DNA of 64,000 bases from Croceibacterium soli (GTDB lineage Bacteria; Pseudomonadota; Alphaproteobacteria; Sphingomonadales; Sphingomonadaceae). Shown here in pieces: positions 8,317 to 16,333 of the stretch. The stretch covers positions 1-64,000 of the forward strand of contig NZ_WTYK01000009.1 in NCBI RefSeq assembly GCF_009828065.1, written 5' to 3'. The position numbers were made by a program, and so were the translations under genes. The notes below the pieces were generated by a model. It had not been told where the DNA came from, did no database searches, and worked only from the letters and a program-made list of their open reading frames with translations. The stretch's first letter is position 1. The number at the start of each line of letters is the position of its first letter.

Positions 8317-10943
8317 TCAATCGAGGTTGGGGCGGAGCCAGCGTTCCGCGGCTTCCACGGTCACCCCTCGCCGCGCGGCGTAGTCTTCAAGCTGGTCGCG
8401 GCCGATCCGCGCGACGCCGAAATACTGGCTATCCGGATGCGCGAAGTAGAAGCCGCTGACGGCCGAAGCCGGCAACATCGCGAAGCTTTCGGTCAGCGAG
8501 ATTCCCGTGCCGGCCTCCCCGCCGAGCAGATCGAACAGCAGCGGCTTGAGGCTGTGATCGGGGCACGCGGGATATCCAGGCGCCGGGCGGATGCCGCGGT
8601 ACTGCTCGCGGATCAGGGCCTCGTTGGTGAGCTGTTCGCCCTCGGCATAACCCCACACGGTCGTTCGTACGTGCTGATGGAGACGCTCGGCGAACGCTTC
8701 CGCAAACCTGTCGGCCAGCGCCTTGAACAGTATGTCCGAGTAGTCGTCGCTCGCCGCCTTGAAGCGCTCGGAGTGAGGCTCTATCCCGTGTATCCCAACC
8801 GCGAAGCCCCCGATCCAGTCCCCTGCGGGATCGATGAAGTCTGCGAGGCAGAAGTTCGCCCGGTCGCGCGACTTCTTCACCTGCTGGCGCAGGAAGGGCA
8901 GACGCGTACCATTCTCCAGAACGACGTCGTCGCCCTCCCGGCGGCACGGCCACAAACCGCAAGTACCCTTCGCTACCAGCCACTCCTCGGTTACGATCCG
9001 GTCGAGCATGGCTTGCGCATCGGCGTAGAGCGAGCGGGCGCTTTCGCCGACCACCTCGTCCTCCAGGATCGAGGGGAAAGTGCCCGCCAGCTCCCAGGCG
9101 CGGAAGAACGGGGTCCAGTCGAAGCACTCGCGCAGATCGGCCAGGGGCCACTCATGGAACACGCGTACGCCCGGCTCGCGGGGCGGAGGCGCCTTGTCCG
9201 CCATGTCGGCTGCGAAGCCCTTCTCCCGCGCTTCCGCCAGCGGCAGCAGCTCCGACTTGGTCTTGCCCGCCCGCGCCTCCCGCACGGTGTCGTATTCGCA
9301 GGCGGTCTGCTCGACGAACTCGTCGCGCAGCGTGTCCGACAGAAGCTTGCTCGCCACGCCTACGGCACGGCTTGCGTCGAGGACATGGATCACCGGGCCG
9401 GAATAAGCCGGATCGATCCGCAGCGCGGTGTGGACTTTGCTGGTGGTCGCGCCGCCGATCAGCAGCGGCAGGCACATGTCGGCGCGCTGCATCTCCTCCG
9501 CCACGGTGACCATCTCGTCCAGCGACGGGGTAATCAGGCCCGAAAGCCCGATCATGTCGGCATGCTGCTCGCGCGCGGTGTCGAGGATCTTCGACCACGG
9601 CACCATCACGCCGAGATCGATCACTTCGTAGCCGTTGCACTGCAGGACCACGCCGACGATGTTCTTGCCGATATCGTGCACATCGCCCTTCACCGTCGCC
9701 ATGACGATGCGGCCCTTGGGCCTGGCGCCGGCTTTCTTCTCCGCCTCGATGAACGGCACAAGGTGGGCGACCGCCTTCTTCATCACCCGCGCAGACTTGA
9801 CCACTTGCGGCAGGAACATCTTGCCGCTGCCGAACAGGTCGCCGACGACGTTCATCCCGTCCATCAGCGGCCCTTCGATCACCCCGATCGGCCGGCCGCC
9901 GCGTTCGGCCGTGGACGCGCGCATCTCTTCGGTGTCGGCGACGATGTACGCGTCCATGCCTTTGACGAGCGCATATTCGAGCCGCTTCTCGACCGCCCAG
10001 CCGCGCCATTCCTGCGCCGCCTGCTCCTGGTCCGGCGACTTGCCCTTGTAGCTTTCCGCCAGGGCGATCAGCCGCTCGGTCGCGTCCGGCCGGCGGCACA
10101 GGATCACGTCTTCGCAGGCGTCACGCAAGCGCGGCTCGATCGTGTCGTAGACGTCGAGCTGGCCGGCGTTGACGATGGCCATGTCCAGCCCGGCCGGGAT
10201 CGCGTGGAACAGGAACACCGAATGCATCGCCGGCGCACGGTCTCGTTGCCGCGGAAGCTGAACGACAGGTTGGACAGGCCCCCGCTGCAATGGACGTGCG
10301 GGCAGCGCGCCTTGATCTCGCCGACCGCTTCGATGAAATCGAGCGCGTAGCGGTCGTGCTCTTCCATGCCCGTGGCAATGGCGAAGATGTTCGCGTCGAA
10401 CACGATGTCCTCCGCCGGGAAGCCGATGCCGGTCAGCAAGTTGTAAGCCCGCTCGCAGATTTCGACCTTGCGCTCCCGCGTGTCCGCCTGCCCCTGCTCG
10501 TCGAACGCCATGACGACGACCGCCGCGCCATAGTCCCGGCAGAGGCGGGCATGCTCGAGGAAGGCGGCTTCGCCCTCCTTCATGCTGATGGAGTTGACGA
10601 TCGGCTTGCCCGAGACGCACTTGAGCCCGGCTTCGATGACCGGCCACTTGGAGCTGTCGATCATCACCGGGACGCGGGCGATGTCGGGCTCGGCGGCGAT
10701 CAGCTTGAGGAACGTGGTCATTGCCTCGACCGCGTCGAGCAGGCCTTCGTCCATGTTGACGTCGACGATCTGCGCGCCGTTCTCGACCTGCTGGCGAGCG
10801 ACCTCGACCGCTGCCGCGTAGTCGCCCGCGAGGATCAGCTTCTTGAACGCGGCCGAGCCGGTGACGTTCGTCCGCTCCCCCACGTTGACGAACCGGGCGG
10901 TCGCGGGCTGCTCCAGTTCCTCCAGCTTGAACGCGCTCGCCAT
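8317..10943 (-). pseudogene. metH: Methionine synthase, C-terminal half (pterin, cobalamin and activation domains), interrupted by a one-base frameshift
   Basis: Read from ATG 10943, the frame gives a normal pterin-binding domain ([19 protein letters not shown] onwards) as far as [10 protein letters not shown], then goes out of frame. The rest resumes in another frame at [20 protein letters not shown] and runs to the stop at 8317. One missing base in the CCGG at 10230-10233 explains this exactly: 2627 bases plus one gives 875 codons and a stop. The downstream part has the cobalamin motif [10 protein letters not shown] (His is the cobalt ligand) and the activation-domain motif [11 protein letters not shown]. 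It takes methyl from methyl-folate and, with the homocysteine-binding half encoded one base upstream, makes methionine. Either a sequencing or assembly indel or a true mutation is possible; the good conservation on both sides favours an error or a recent event. Confidence 0.85.
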
Positions 10944-10944
10944 C

Positions 10945-11991
10945 TCAGGCCGCCAGCGTGAAAGGTTCGAGACCGGCGAGCCGGGTCACCCGCTCGGCCG
11001 CGTCGAACCTGCGCGGGGCCACGGCTTCGACCGCGCGGGCGATCGCGGCGATGTGCGCCGGGGTCGATCCGCAGCATCCTCCGAGGATGTTCACGCGCCC
11101 TGCCCTGGCCCATTCGAGCAGGTGCCCGGCGGTGGTCTCGGGCTGTTCGTCGTATTCGCCGAGTTCGTTCGGCAGGCCGGCGTTGGGATAGGCCATCAGC
11201 AGGGCATCGGCGATGCCCGACAGAAGCTGGATGTGCGGGCGCAGCTGCTCGGCGCCGAAGGAGCAGTTGAGCCCGATGGTCAGCGGGTTCGCGTGCCTCA
11301 CCGCGTACCAGAACGCCTCGACCGTATGGCCCGACAGGTTGCGCCCGGACAGGTCCGTCAGCGTCATCGAGATCATCAGCGGGATATCGCGGCCGAGCTC
11401 CCGCTCGAGCTGGCGCACGGCATAGATGGCGGACTTCGCGTTAAGGGTGTCGAACACCGTTTCGACCAGGATGAAGTCCGCCCCGCCCTCCACGAGCGCC
11501 GCCGCCTGCTCACGATAGACCTCGGCCAGCTCGTCGAAATCGATCTCGCGAAAGCCGGGGTCCTCCACCTGGGGCGAAAGCGACAGGGTTTTGTTGGTCG
11601 GGCCGATCGCCCCGGCCACGAACCGGGGCCGTCCGTCACACTGAACGAGCTCATCGGTAGCCTCGCGGGCGATCCTGGCGGCGGCGAGATTGATGTCGGC
11701 GACGAGGTCCTGCGCCGCGTAGTCGGCCTGGCTGATCCGGTTGGCGGAGAAGGTGTTGGTCGAAACGATGTCCGACCCCGCCTCCAGGTAGGCGCGGGTT
11801 ATCGCGCTCACCACGTCGGGACGGGTTAGCGCCAGGATGTCGTTGTTGCCTTTCTGGTCGGCAGACAGGCCCAGCTCGCCGGCAAAGTCCGCCTCGCCCA
11901 GGCGCCGCGCCTGGATCTCGGTGCCATAGGCGCCGTCGAACAGCAGGATGCGCTTCGCCGCCTCCGCCGTCAGGGCTTCGCGCGGGGTCAT
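10945..11991 (-). CDS. metH: Methionine synthase, N-terminal homocysteine-binding half
   Basis: 348 residues forming only the homocysteine S-methyltransferase domain of MetH. The zinc ligands are visible in [14 protein letters not shown] and [14 protein letters not shown]. In E. coli this is the first domain of one 1200-residue protein; here it ends with its own stop codon, and the next gene starts one base later (TGA-G-ATG). Split methionine synthase is usual in sphingomonads, so this separation is not damage. Its ATG overlaps the metF stop as ATGA, pointing to coupled translation. The start at 11991 is set by that overlap. Confidence 0.93.
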   Translation of the reverse strand: MTPREALTAEAAKRILLFDGAYGTEIQARRLGEADFAGELGLSADQKGNNDILALTRPDVVSAITRAYLEAGSDIVSTNTFSANRISQADYAAQDLVADINLAAARIAREATDELVQCDGRPRFVAGAIGPTNKTLSLSPQVEDPGFREIDFDELAEVYREQAAALVEGGADFILVETVFDTLNAKSAIYAVRQLERELGRDIPLMISMTLTDLSGRNLSGHTVEAFWYAVRHANPLTIGLNCSFGAEQLRPHIQLLSGIADALLMAYPNAGLPNELGEYDEQPETTAGHLLEWARAGRVNILGGCCGSTPAHIAAIARAVEAVAPRRFDAAERVTRLAGLEPFTLAA

Positions 11992-12917
11992 GAGACTGGC
12001 TCCAGCTGGGCCGGCAGCCGGCGGCCGAGGAGATGGCAGATCGCCTGGGTCAGCTCCGCCCGGTTGAGCGTGTAGAAGTGAAAGTCGCGCACGCCTTCGG
12101 CATAGAGCCGGCGGCACAGCTCGGCGGCCACGGTCGCGGCGACGAGCTGGCGCGGTTCGGGATGGTCGTCGAGCCCGAGGAAGAGCTGCGCCATCCACCC
12201 CGGCACCTCGGCTCCGCAGGCGGCGGCGAACTTGCGCGTCTGCCCGAAATTGGTGACCGGGAGTATCCCGGGCACGATCGGTGCGTCGATCCCCGCCGAG
12301 GCCGCCCGGTCGCGGAAGCGGAGGAACGTGTCGGCGCTGAAGAAGAACTGGCTGAGCGCGCGAACCGCGCCTGCGTCCAGCTTGCGCTTGAGGTTGTCGA
12401 GATCGGCCTCCGCGCTCGCAGCATCGGGGTGCGTTTCGGGGTATGCCGCAACCGAGATCTCGAAAGGCGCGATCTCGCGCAGTCCCCGGACGAGTTCGGC
12501 GGCGCTGCGATAGCCCTGCGGGTGCGGCGTGAAGCGGCTGCCGGGCGGGCCGCCGTCTCCCCGTAAGGCGACGATGTGCCGCACTCCGGCGGCCCAGAAC
12601 TCCTCGGCCAAGCCAGCGACATCCGCCTTGCTTGCGCCGGCGCACGTAAGGTGCGCGGCAACATCAAGGGGCGTCTCGGAAGCCAGCCGCCGCACCGCCG
12701 CAAGCGATCCCTCCCGCGTCGTTCCTCCCGCGCCATAAGTCATCGAGACGAACGCCGGCCCGCAGGGCGCGAGCTTTTCGACCGCCGCCCATAGCTGGCT
12801 TTCCGCACCCGGCGATTTCGGCGGGAAGAACTCGAACGACACCGCGATGTCGCCGGGAAGATCCGCGAACAGGGGTTCGCCGGCTTCTTCGAAGTGCAAC
12901 GACCCGTAGGCGTTCAT
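11988..12917 (-). CDS. metF: 5,10-methylenetetrahydrofolate reductase
   Basis: 309 residues, normal for MetF. A flavoprotein that makes 5-methyl-tetrahydrofolate for methionine synthase. Seen in the sequence: VSFEFFPPKSPGAE at the N-terminus, FVSMTYGAGGTTREGS (folate site) and AHLTCAGASKADV. Start at the ATG ending at 12917, preceded by GGAG at about -8. It is the first gene of the minus-strand unit metF-metH-a-metH-b-glyA and overlaps metH-a by four bases. A palindrome 103 bases upstream (13020-13035) is the probable regulatory site. Confidence 0.95.
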   Translation of the reverse strand: MNAYGSLHFEEAGEPLFADLPGDIAVSFEFFPPKSPGAESQLWAAVEKLAPCGPAFVSMTYGAGGTTREGSLAAVRRLASETPLDVAAHLTCAGASKADVAGLAEEFWAAGVRHIVALRGDGGPPGSRFTPHPQGYRSAAELVRGLREIAPFEISVAAYPETHPDAASAEADLDNLKRKLDAGAVRALSQFFFSADTFLRFRDRAASAGIDAPIVPGILPVTNFGQTRKFAAACGAEVPGWMAQLFLGLDDHPEPRQLVAATVAAELCRRLYAEGVRDFHFYTLNRAELTQAICHLLGRRLPAQLEPVS

Positions 12918-13019
12918 CAGAATACTCCATCTGGCTAGCCGTGACCGTCCGCCCGCCCACCGCATCGGATCTTCAGGCGGCTGCGCACCACAGGGCGAGT
13001 CGCTCTAGCGCATGGAGAT

Positions 13020-13035
13020 ATAAAGATGTCGTTAT
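13020..13035. promoter_or_regulatory. Putative SahR operator upstream of the metF-metH-glyA unit
   Basis: ATAAAGATGTCGTTAT is a near-perfect dyad: arms ATAA-N-GA and TC-N-TTAT with a two-base centre. It lies in an AT-rich patch inside GC-rich sequence, 103 bases before the metF start. The same motif, one arm base changed, occurs at the start of the ArsR-type regulator gene. This fits the AT-rich, ATAAAGA-type motifs recalled for SahR of proteobacteria, which I cannot check here. Confidence 0.75.
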
Positions 13036-13053
13036 GTTGGCAAGCCTCAGCGT

Positions 13054-13119
13054 AGGAGCAGGCGCGTGCGATCGGCGGCGGCCCCTGATGAGGCCGCCGC
13101 CGATCGGGATCGTGCTCCT
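13054..13119. terminator. Large hairpin downstream of the transporter gene
   Basis: A perfect 15-bp inverted repeat (13069-13083 with 13092-13106) around an 8-base loop, extended after an internal loop by a further 7-bp match (13054-13060 with 13113-13119). It lies about 75 bases beyond the stop codon of the MFS gene and before the metF promoter, so it probably separates the two transcripts. There is no T-run on either strand, so factor-independent termination is not certain; it could also be an intergenic repeat. Confidence 0.55.
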
Positions 13120-13192
13120 GCGCCCCCGGCCGGTGGCGAGGCTCAGGAGCTCAGGAGGTCAGGACACTGGGCTGGCGCCGTTGCCCGGCTGT

Positions 13193-14563
13193 TTACGCCG
13201 CCTGTGGCTGCATCGCCCGGCCGCCGATCAGTCCCCGGTTGAACACCCCTAGGGTGAAGACCAGCGAGCCGATGATCAGGGCCGGAACCGCGGTGATCAG
13301 CATGATGGTCTGCAGGGGCAGCGTCATCGACAAGGCGAGGACGCCGAGCGCCGGGAAAACGATCCCGCCGATGCGCCCCACGCCCCCGGCCCAGCCGATT
13401 CCGGTGGAGCGCATCTCCGGCGGGTAGCCGAGTGTGGCCAGATTGTTGATCCCGGTCTGCCCGCCCACCTGGCAGAAGTTCCACACCACGAGCGCAGTGA
13501 CGAAGGCGATCGCCGGCCCGGTCGGCAGGAAGCCCAGCGAGGCGATGGCAATGGCATCGACCACGAAATAGCCGGTGATCAGCCAATAGGGATTCACCCG
13601 GTCCATCAGCCAGCCCATCGTCAGGGTGCCGGCCGCGCCCCCGAAATAGCCGATCATCATGTAGACCGCGAAGGTCGCGATCGGAACGCCGCCCATCTCC
13701 TGCATGTAGGTCGGGAGCCAGTTGGCGAGCAGGGCGATGTTGCCAAGCGAGAAGAAGCACAGGCACCACAGCAGGATCGTCTGCGTCCGGTACTTCGAGC
13801 CGAACATCGCCAGCGGGCCGAGCTGCTCGGGCTGGTCCCGGTTGCCCATGTGGAACACTTCGCCGCCCTGGATCGGGGCGCCGGAATCGATCTTCAGGAT
13901 CGCCGGAGCGATGCGTGGATCTGCCGGGTTGCGGGTGACGCGGAAGGCAAGGCTCTCAGGGATGAGCAGCAGCAGCGGCAGGGCCGCGAGCGGCAGGATG
14001 CCCCCGAGGATGAAGCCGATCTGCCAGCCGTAGATCTCCAGCAGCCACGCGGTCATCGCCCCGCTGGCGAGATTGCCGCCAGAGAAACACACCAGGGCGA
14101 TGGACATGAACAGAGCGCGCCGGCGCTTGGGCGTCATCTCCGAAAGAAGCGCCAAACCGATCGGCAACATCGCGGAAAAGAACACGCCGGAAATCCCGCG
14201 CAGCCAGGCGAGCATCGTGAAACCGGTCGAGAACACCGCCCAGAGCGAAAGAACGCCGAACACCAAGAGGCACAGCCCCAGCACCGGCTTACGCCCGATG
14301 CGGTCCGCGAGCGGCGGCATCAGGAAGGCGCCGATGGCCATGCCGACCTGCTGGAACGTGACGACCGGCCCCATGTCCACCGGGGTTCCGCCCAGCCCTT
14401 CGGCGATCGCAGGCAGGATCTTGCCGAGGAAGTACATGTCGAACCCGTCGATGAACAGGACGGTCGAGACCACGACCAGCACCATGATCTCACGCGGGCC
14501 GATGGGCCGCTCGTCGATGAAGGCTGCTACGTCGAAGCGCCGGTTCGCGGCGGCGGATGTCAT
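13193..14563 (-). CDS. MFS transporter, aromatic acid:H+ symporter (AAHS) type
   Basis: 456 residues with about twelve hydrophobic segments. Near the first helix is LFIDGFDMYFLGKILP, which carries the DGxD motif typical of aromatic-acid symporters such as PcaK and BenK, and after helix 2 the MFS loop PPLADRIGRKPVLG. It probably imports a benzoate- or hydroxybenzoate-like acid with protons across the inner membrane. Start at the ATG ending at 14563, with GGGGAGAGG upstream; an upstream TTG is less likely. No aromatic-degradation genes are nearby, so the substrate is open. Confidence 0.88.
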   Translation of the reverse strand: MTSAAANRRFDVAAFIDERPIGPREIMVLVVVSTVLFIDGFDMYFLGKILPAIAEGLGGTPVDMGPVVTFQQVGMAIGAFLMPPLADRIGRKPVLGLCLLVFGVLSLWAVFSTGFTMLAWLRGISGVFFSAMLPIGLALLSEMTPKRRRALFMSIALVCFSGGNLASGAMTAWLLEIYGWQIGFILGGILPLAALPLLLLIPESLAFRVTRNPADPRIAPAILKIDSGAPIQGGEVFHMGNRDQPEQLGPLAMFGSKYRTQTILLWCLCFFSLGNIALLANWLPTYMQEMGGVPIATFAVYMMIGYFGGAAGTLTMGWLMDRVNPYWLITGYFVVDAIAIASLGFLPTGPAIAFVTALVVWNFCQVGGQTGINNLATLGYPPEMRSTGIGWAGGVGRIGGIVFPALGVLALSMTLPLQTIMLITAVPALIIGSLVFTLGVFNRGLIGGRAMQPQAA

Positions 14564-14623
14564 GTGTGTCCTCTCCCCAGTGGACTTTATCAAAAGGGAG
14601 AGTGGCGGCCCGGCGGGCCGGCG

Positions 14624-15295
14624 TCAATCGGTCGCGACCGGCGTTTGCGGATTGTGCGGCACCAGGATCATCGTGTTCCCTTCGACCCGCCACGAGGCGA
14701 GCCGCGAGAGCAGGTTCATCCCGAGCACGTTGGTCGGCCCGAGCCCGGGCGCGATGACCGCGTCGAGCCCGCGCGCGGCGACATTGCCGAAGCGCAGTTC
14801 CTCGATCGTGGTGATCTGCGCGGCGACTGCGCCATTGGCGGTCTGCATCCGCACCGGCAGCCCGCCTTCGCGCGGCTCCAGCCCCACCCTGGCGGCCGTT
14901 TCGGTCGAGACAGCGGTCAGCGTGGCGCCGGTATCGACCAGGAAGTCCGCCGGCGAACCGTTGATCTGCGCGCGCAGCCAGAAGTGCCCGTCCGGCGCGA
15001 GTTCCACCCGTGTCTCCCCGCCTTCGACGACCTGCTGCGGCAGGCCTAGTTCCGGCACCGCCAGCTCGAACCGCGGATCGATGCGCGACAATTGCAGCAC
15101 GACGAGCAGCAGCACGCCCATCAGCGCGAGGGTGCTGCCGGCCCGCAACAGCTTGCCCAGGAGGGGTATGCGGCGGACCGTGATCGTGCCCAGAACGCCG
15201 ACGGCCATGGCGATCAGCGCCGCCAGCAGCAGCCCCGAACGAGGCAGCTGGTTGATAGAATGCGCCAATTGCTCCCAGATCGGTGCGAGGTCCAT
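14624..15295 (-). CDS. Membrane-anchored retropepsin-like aspartyl protease (clan AA)
   Basis: 223 residues. Two hydrophobic segments near the N-terminus (GLLLAALIAMAVGVLGTITV and LALMGVLLLVVLQL) anchor a soluble domain with the aspartic-protease signature FLVDTGATLTAVS and the second-strand segment VLGMNLLSRL. This pattern matches the TIGR02281-type retropepsin-like proteins of proteobacteria, thought to act as dimers in the periplasm. Their physiological targets are not known to me. Start at the ATG ending at 15295, giving MDLAPIWEQL; a longer upstream frame is not protein-like. Confidence 0.85.
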   Translation of the reverse strand: MDLAPIWEQLAHSINQLPRSGLLLAALIAMAVGVLGTITVRRIPLLGKLLRAGSTLALMGVLLLVVLQLSRIDPRFELAVPELGLPQQVVEGGETRVELAPDGHFWLRAQINGSPADFLVDTGATLTAVSTETAARVGLEPREGGLPVRMQTANGAVAAQITTIEELRFGNVAARGLDAVIAPGLGPTNVLGMNLLSRLASWRVEGNTMILVPHNPQTPVATD

Positions 15296-15345
15296 TCCGG
15301 CTATATAGGAGCCCGCAAATGGATTTGCGATGAGCGGACGGTCAC

Positions 15346-16332
15346 TTAAGGCGCCCCTCTCGGAACGGTCCAGTCGGCGAGGATGAGGGAGAATCGCTCC
15401 TGGGTGTCGAGCCAGCGGGACACCGGGGTCCAACCGCCGGCGAGCAGCAGGGTATCCTGGCTGCGCCGGTCGAACTTGTGGCTGTTCTCGGAGTGGATCG
15501 TCTCGCCCTTGGCCATGGAGTAGCGCCGGCCGGAGACGGCGAACACGATGTCCTCCCGCGCCTCCAGATGCATCTCCACCCTGGCGAAAGTATCGCTCCA
15601 GCGGGCGACATGACGCAGCTGGTGAATTGGGATCGTGCCGCCTAGCTCGCGGTTGATCCGCCGCGCGAGGTTGAGGTTGAACTCGGCCGTGACGCCCTGT
15701 GCATCGTCGTAAGCCGCCTCCAAGACGGCGCGATCCTTGATCAGGTCCATCCCGATCAGCAGCTTCGAACCCTGCCCCAGCGTCTCGCGCATCGAGCGCA
15801 GCAGGTCCACCGCCGTACGGGCGACCATGTTGCCGATGGTGGAGCCGGGGAAGAAGCCGAGCTTCGGCAGGTCCTCCACCGCTTCCGGCAATTCCACGCA
15901 GCGCATGAAATCGGCCTCGACCGGGTAGACCGGAAGGCCGGGGAACTTGGCCGCGAGATCGGCCGCCGCCGCTCGCAGGAAGTCGCCGGAAATGTCCAGC
16001 GGGACATAGGCGGCTGGCTCGATCGCACCGAGCAGCAGGGGCGTCTTGACCGAGGAACCCGATCCGAACTCGACCACCGCCCGGCCCGGTCCGATCAGCT
16101 CGCGGAACGCCTCGCCCTGCGCGGTGAGGATTTCGGTCTCGGCGCGTGTCGGGTAGTATTCCGGAAGGCGGGTGATCGCCTCGAACAGCTCCGAGCCGGC
16201 ATCGTCGTAAAGCCAGCGCGCGGGCACCGCCTTCTGCGGCTGCGCCAACCCGGCGAGCACGTCGGCGCGGAAGGCTTTGTCGACGCCGTCGTCGTCCAGC
16301 TCGACCAGCGCGATCCCCTCCCCCGCCGCCAC
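15346..16332 (-). CDS. egtD: L-histidine N-alpha-methyltransferase (ergothioneine biosynthesis)
   Basis: 328 residues. EgtD trimethylates histidine with SAM to hercynine, the first step of ergothioneine synthesis. Family features: RWLYDDAGSELFEAITRLPEYYPTR near the N-terminus, the SAM site VVEFGSGSSVKT, and GSTIGNM in the middle. It starts with GTG at 16332, one base after the egtB stop, so egtB and egtD form a translationally linked pair. EgtA, EgtC and EgtE homologues are not in the window; many proteobacteria manage with a shorter pathway. Confidence 0.93.
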   Translation of the reverse strand: MAAGEGIALVELDDDGVDKAFRADVLAGLAQPQKAVPARWLYDDAGSELFEAITRLPEYYPTRAETEILTAQGEAFRELIGPGRAVVEFGSGSSVKTPLLLGAIEPAAYVPLDISGDFLRAAAADLAAKFPGLPVYPVEADFMRCVELPEAVEDLPKLGFFPGSTIGNMVARTAVDLLRSMRETLGQGSKLLIGMDLIKDRAVLEAAYDDAQGVTAEFNLNLARRINRELGGTIPIHQLRHVARWSDTFARVEMHLEAREDIVFAVSGRRYSMAKGETIHSENSHKFDRRSQDTLLLAGGWTPVSRWLDTQERFSLILADWTVPRGAP

Positions 16333-16333
16333 C

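Noticed and set aside
8311-10350. A 679-codon plus-strand frame opposite metH
   Set aside because: Antisense to conserved methionine synthase sequence and without recognisable protein features.
10943-10945. Separation of metH into two genes considered as gene damage
   Set aside because: The break falls between domains, with a clean stop and start one base apart, and a split MetH is usual in this group. The real damage candidate is the frameshift at 10.23 kb.
12918-13017. Region upstream of metF examined for a SAM, SAH or cobalamin riboswitch
   Set aside because: No recognisable conserved core or pseudoknot; the operator-like palindrome explains regulation better.
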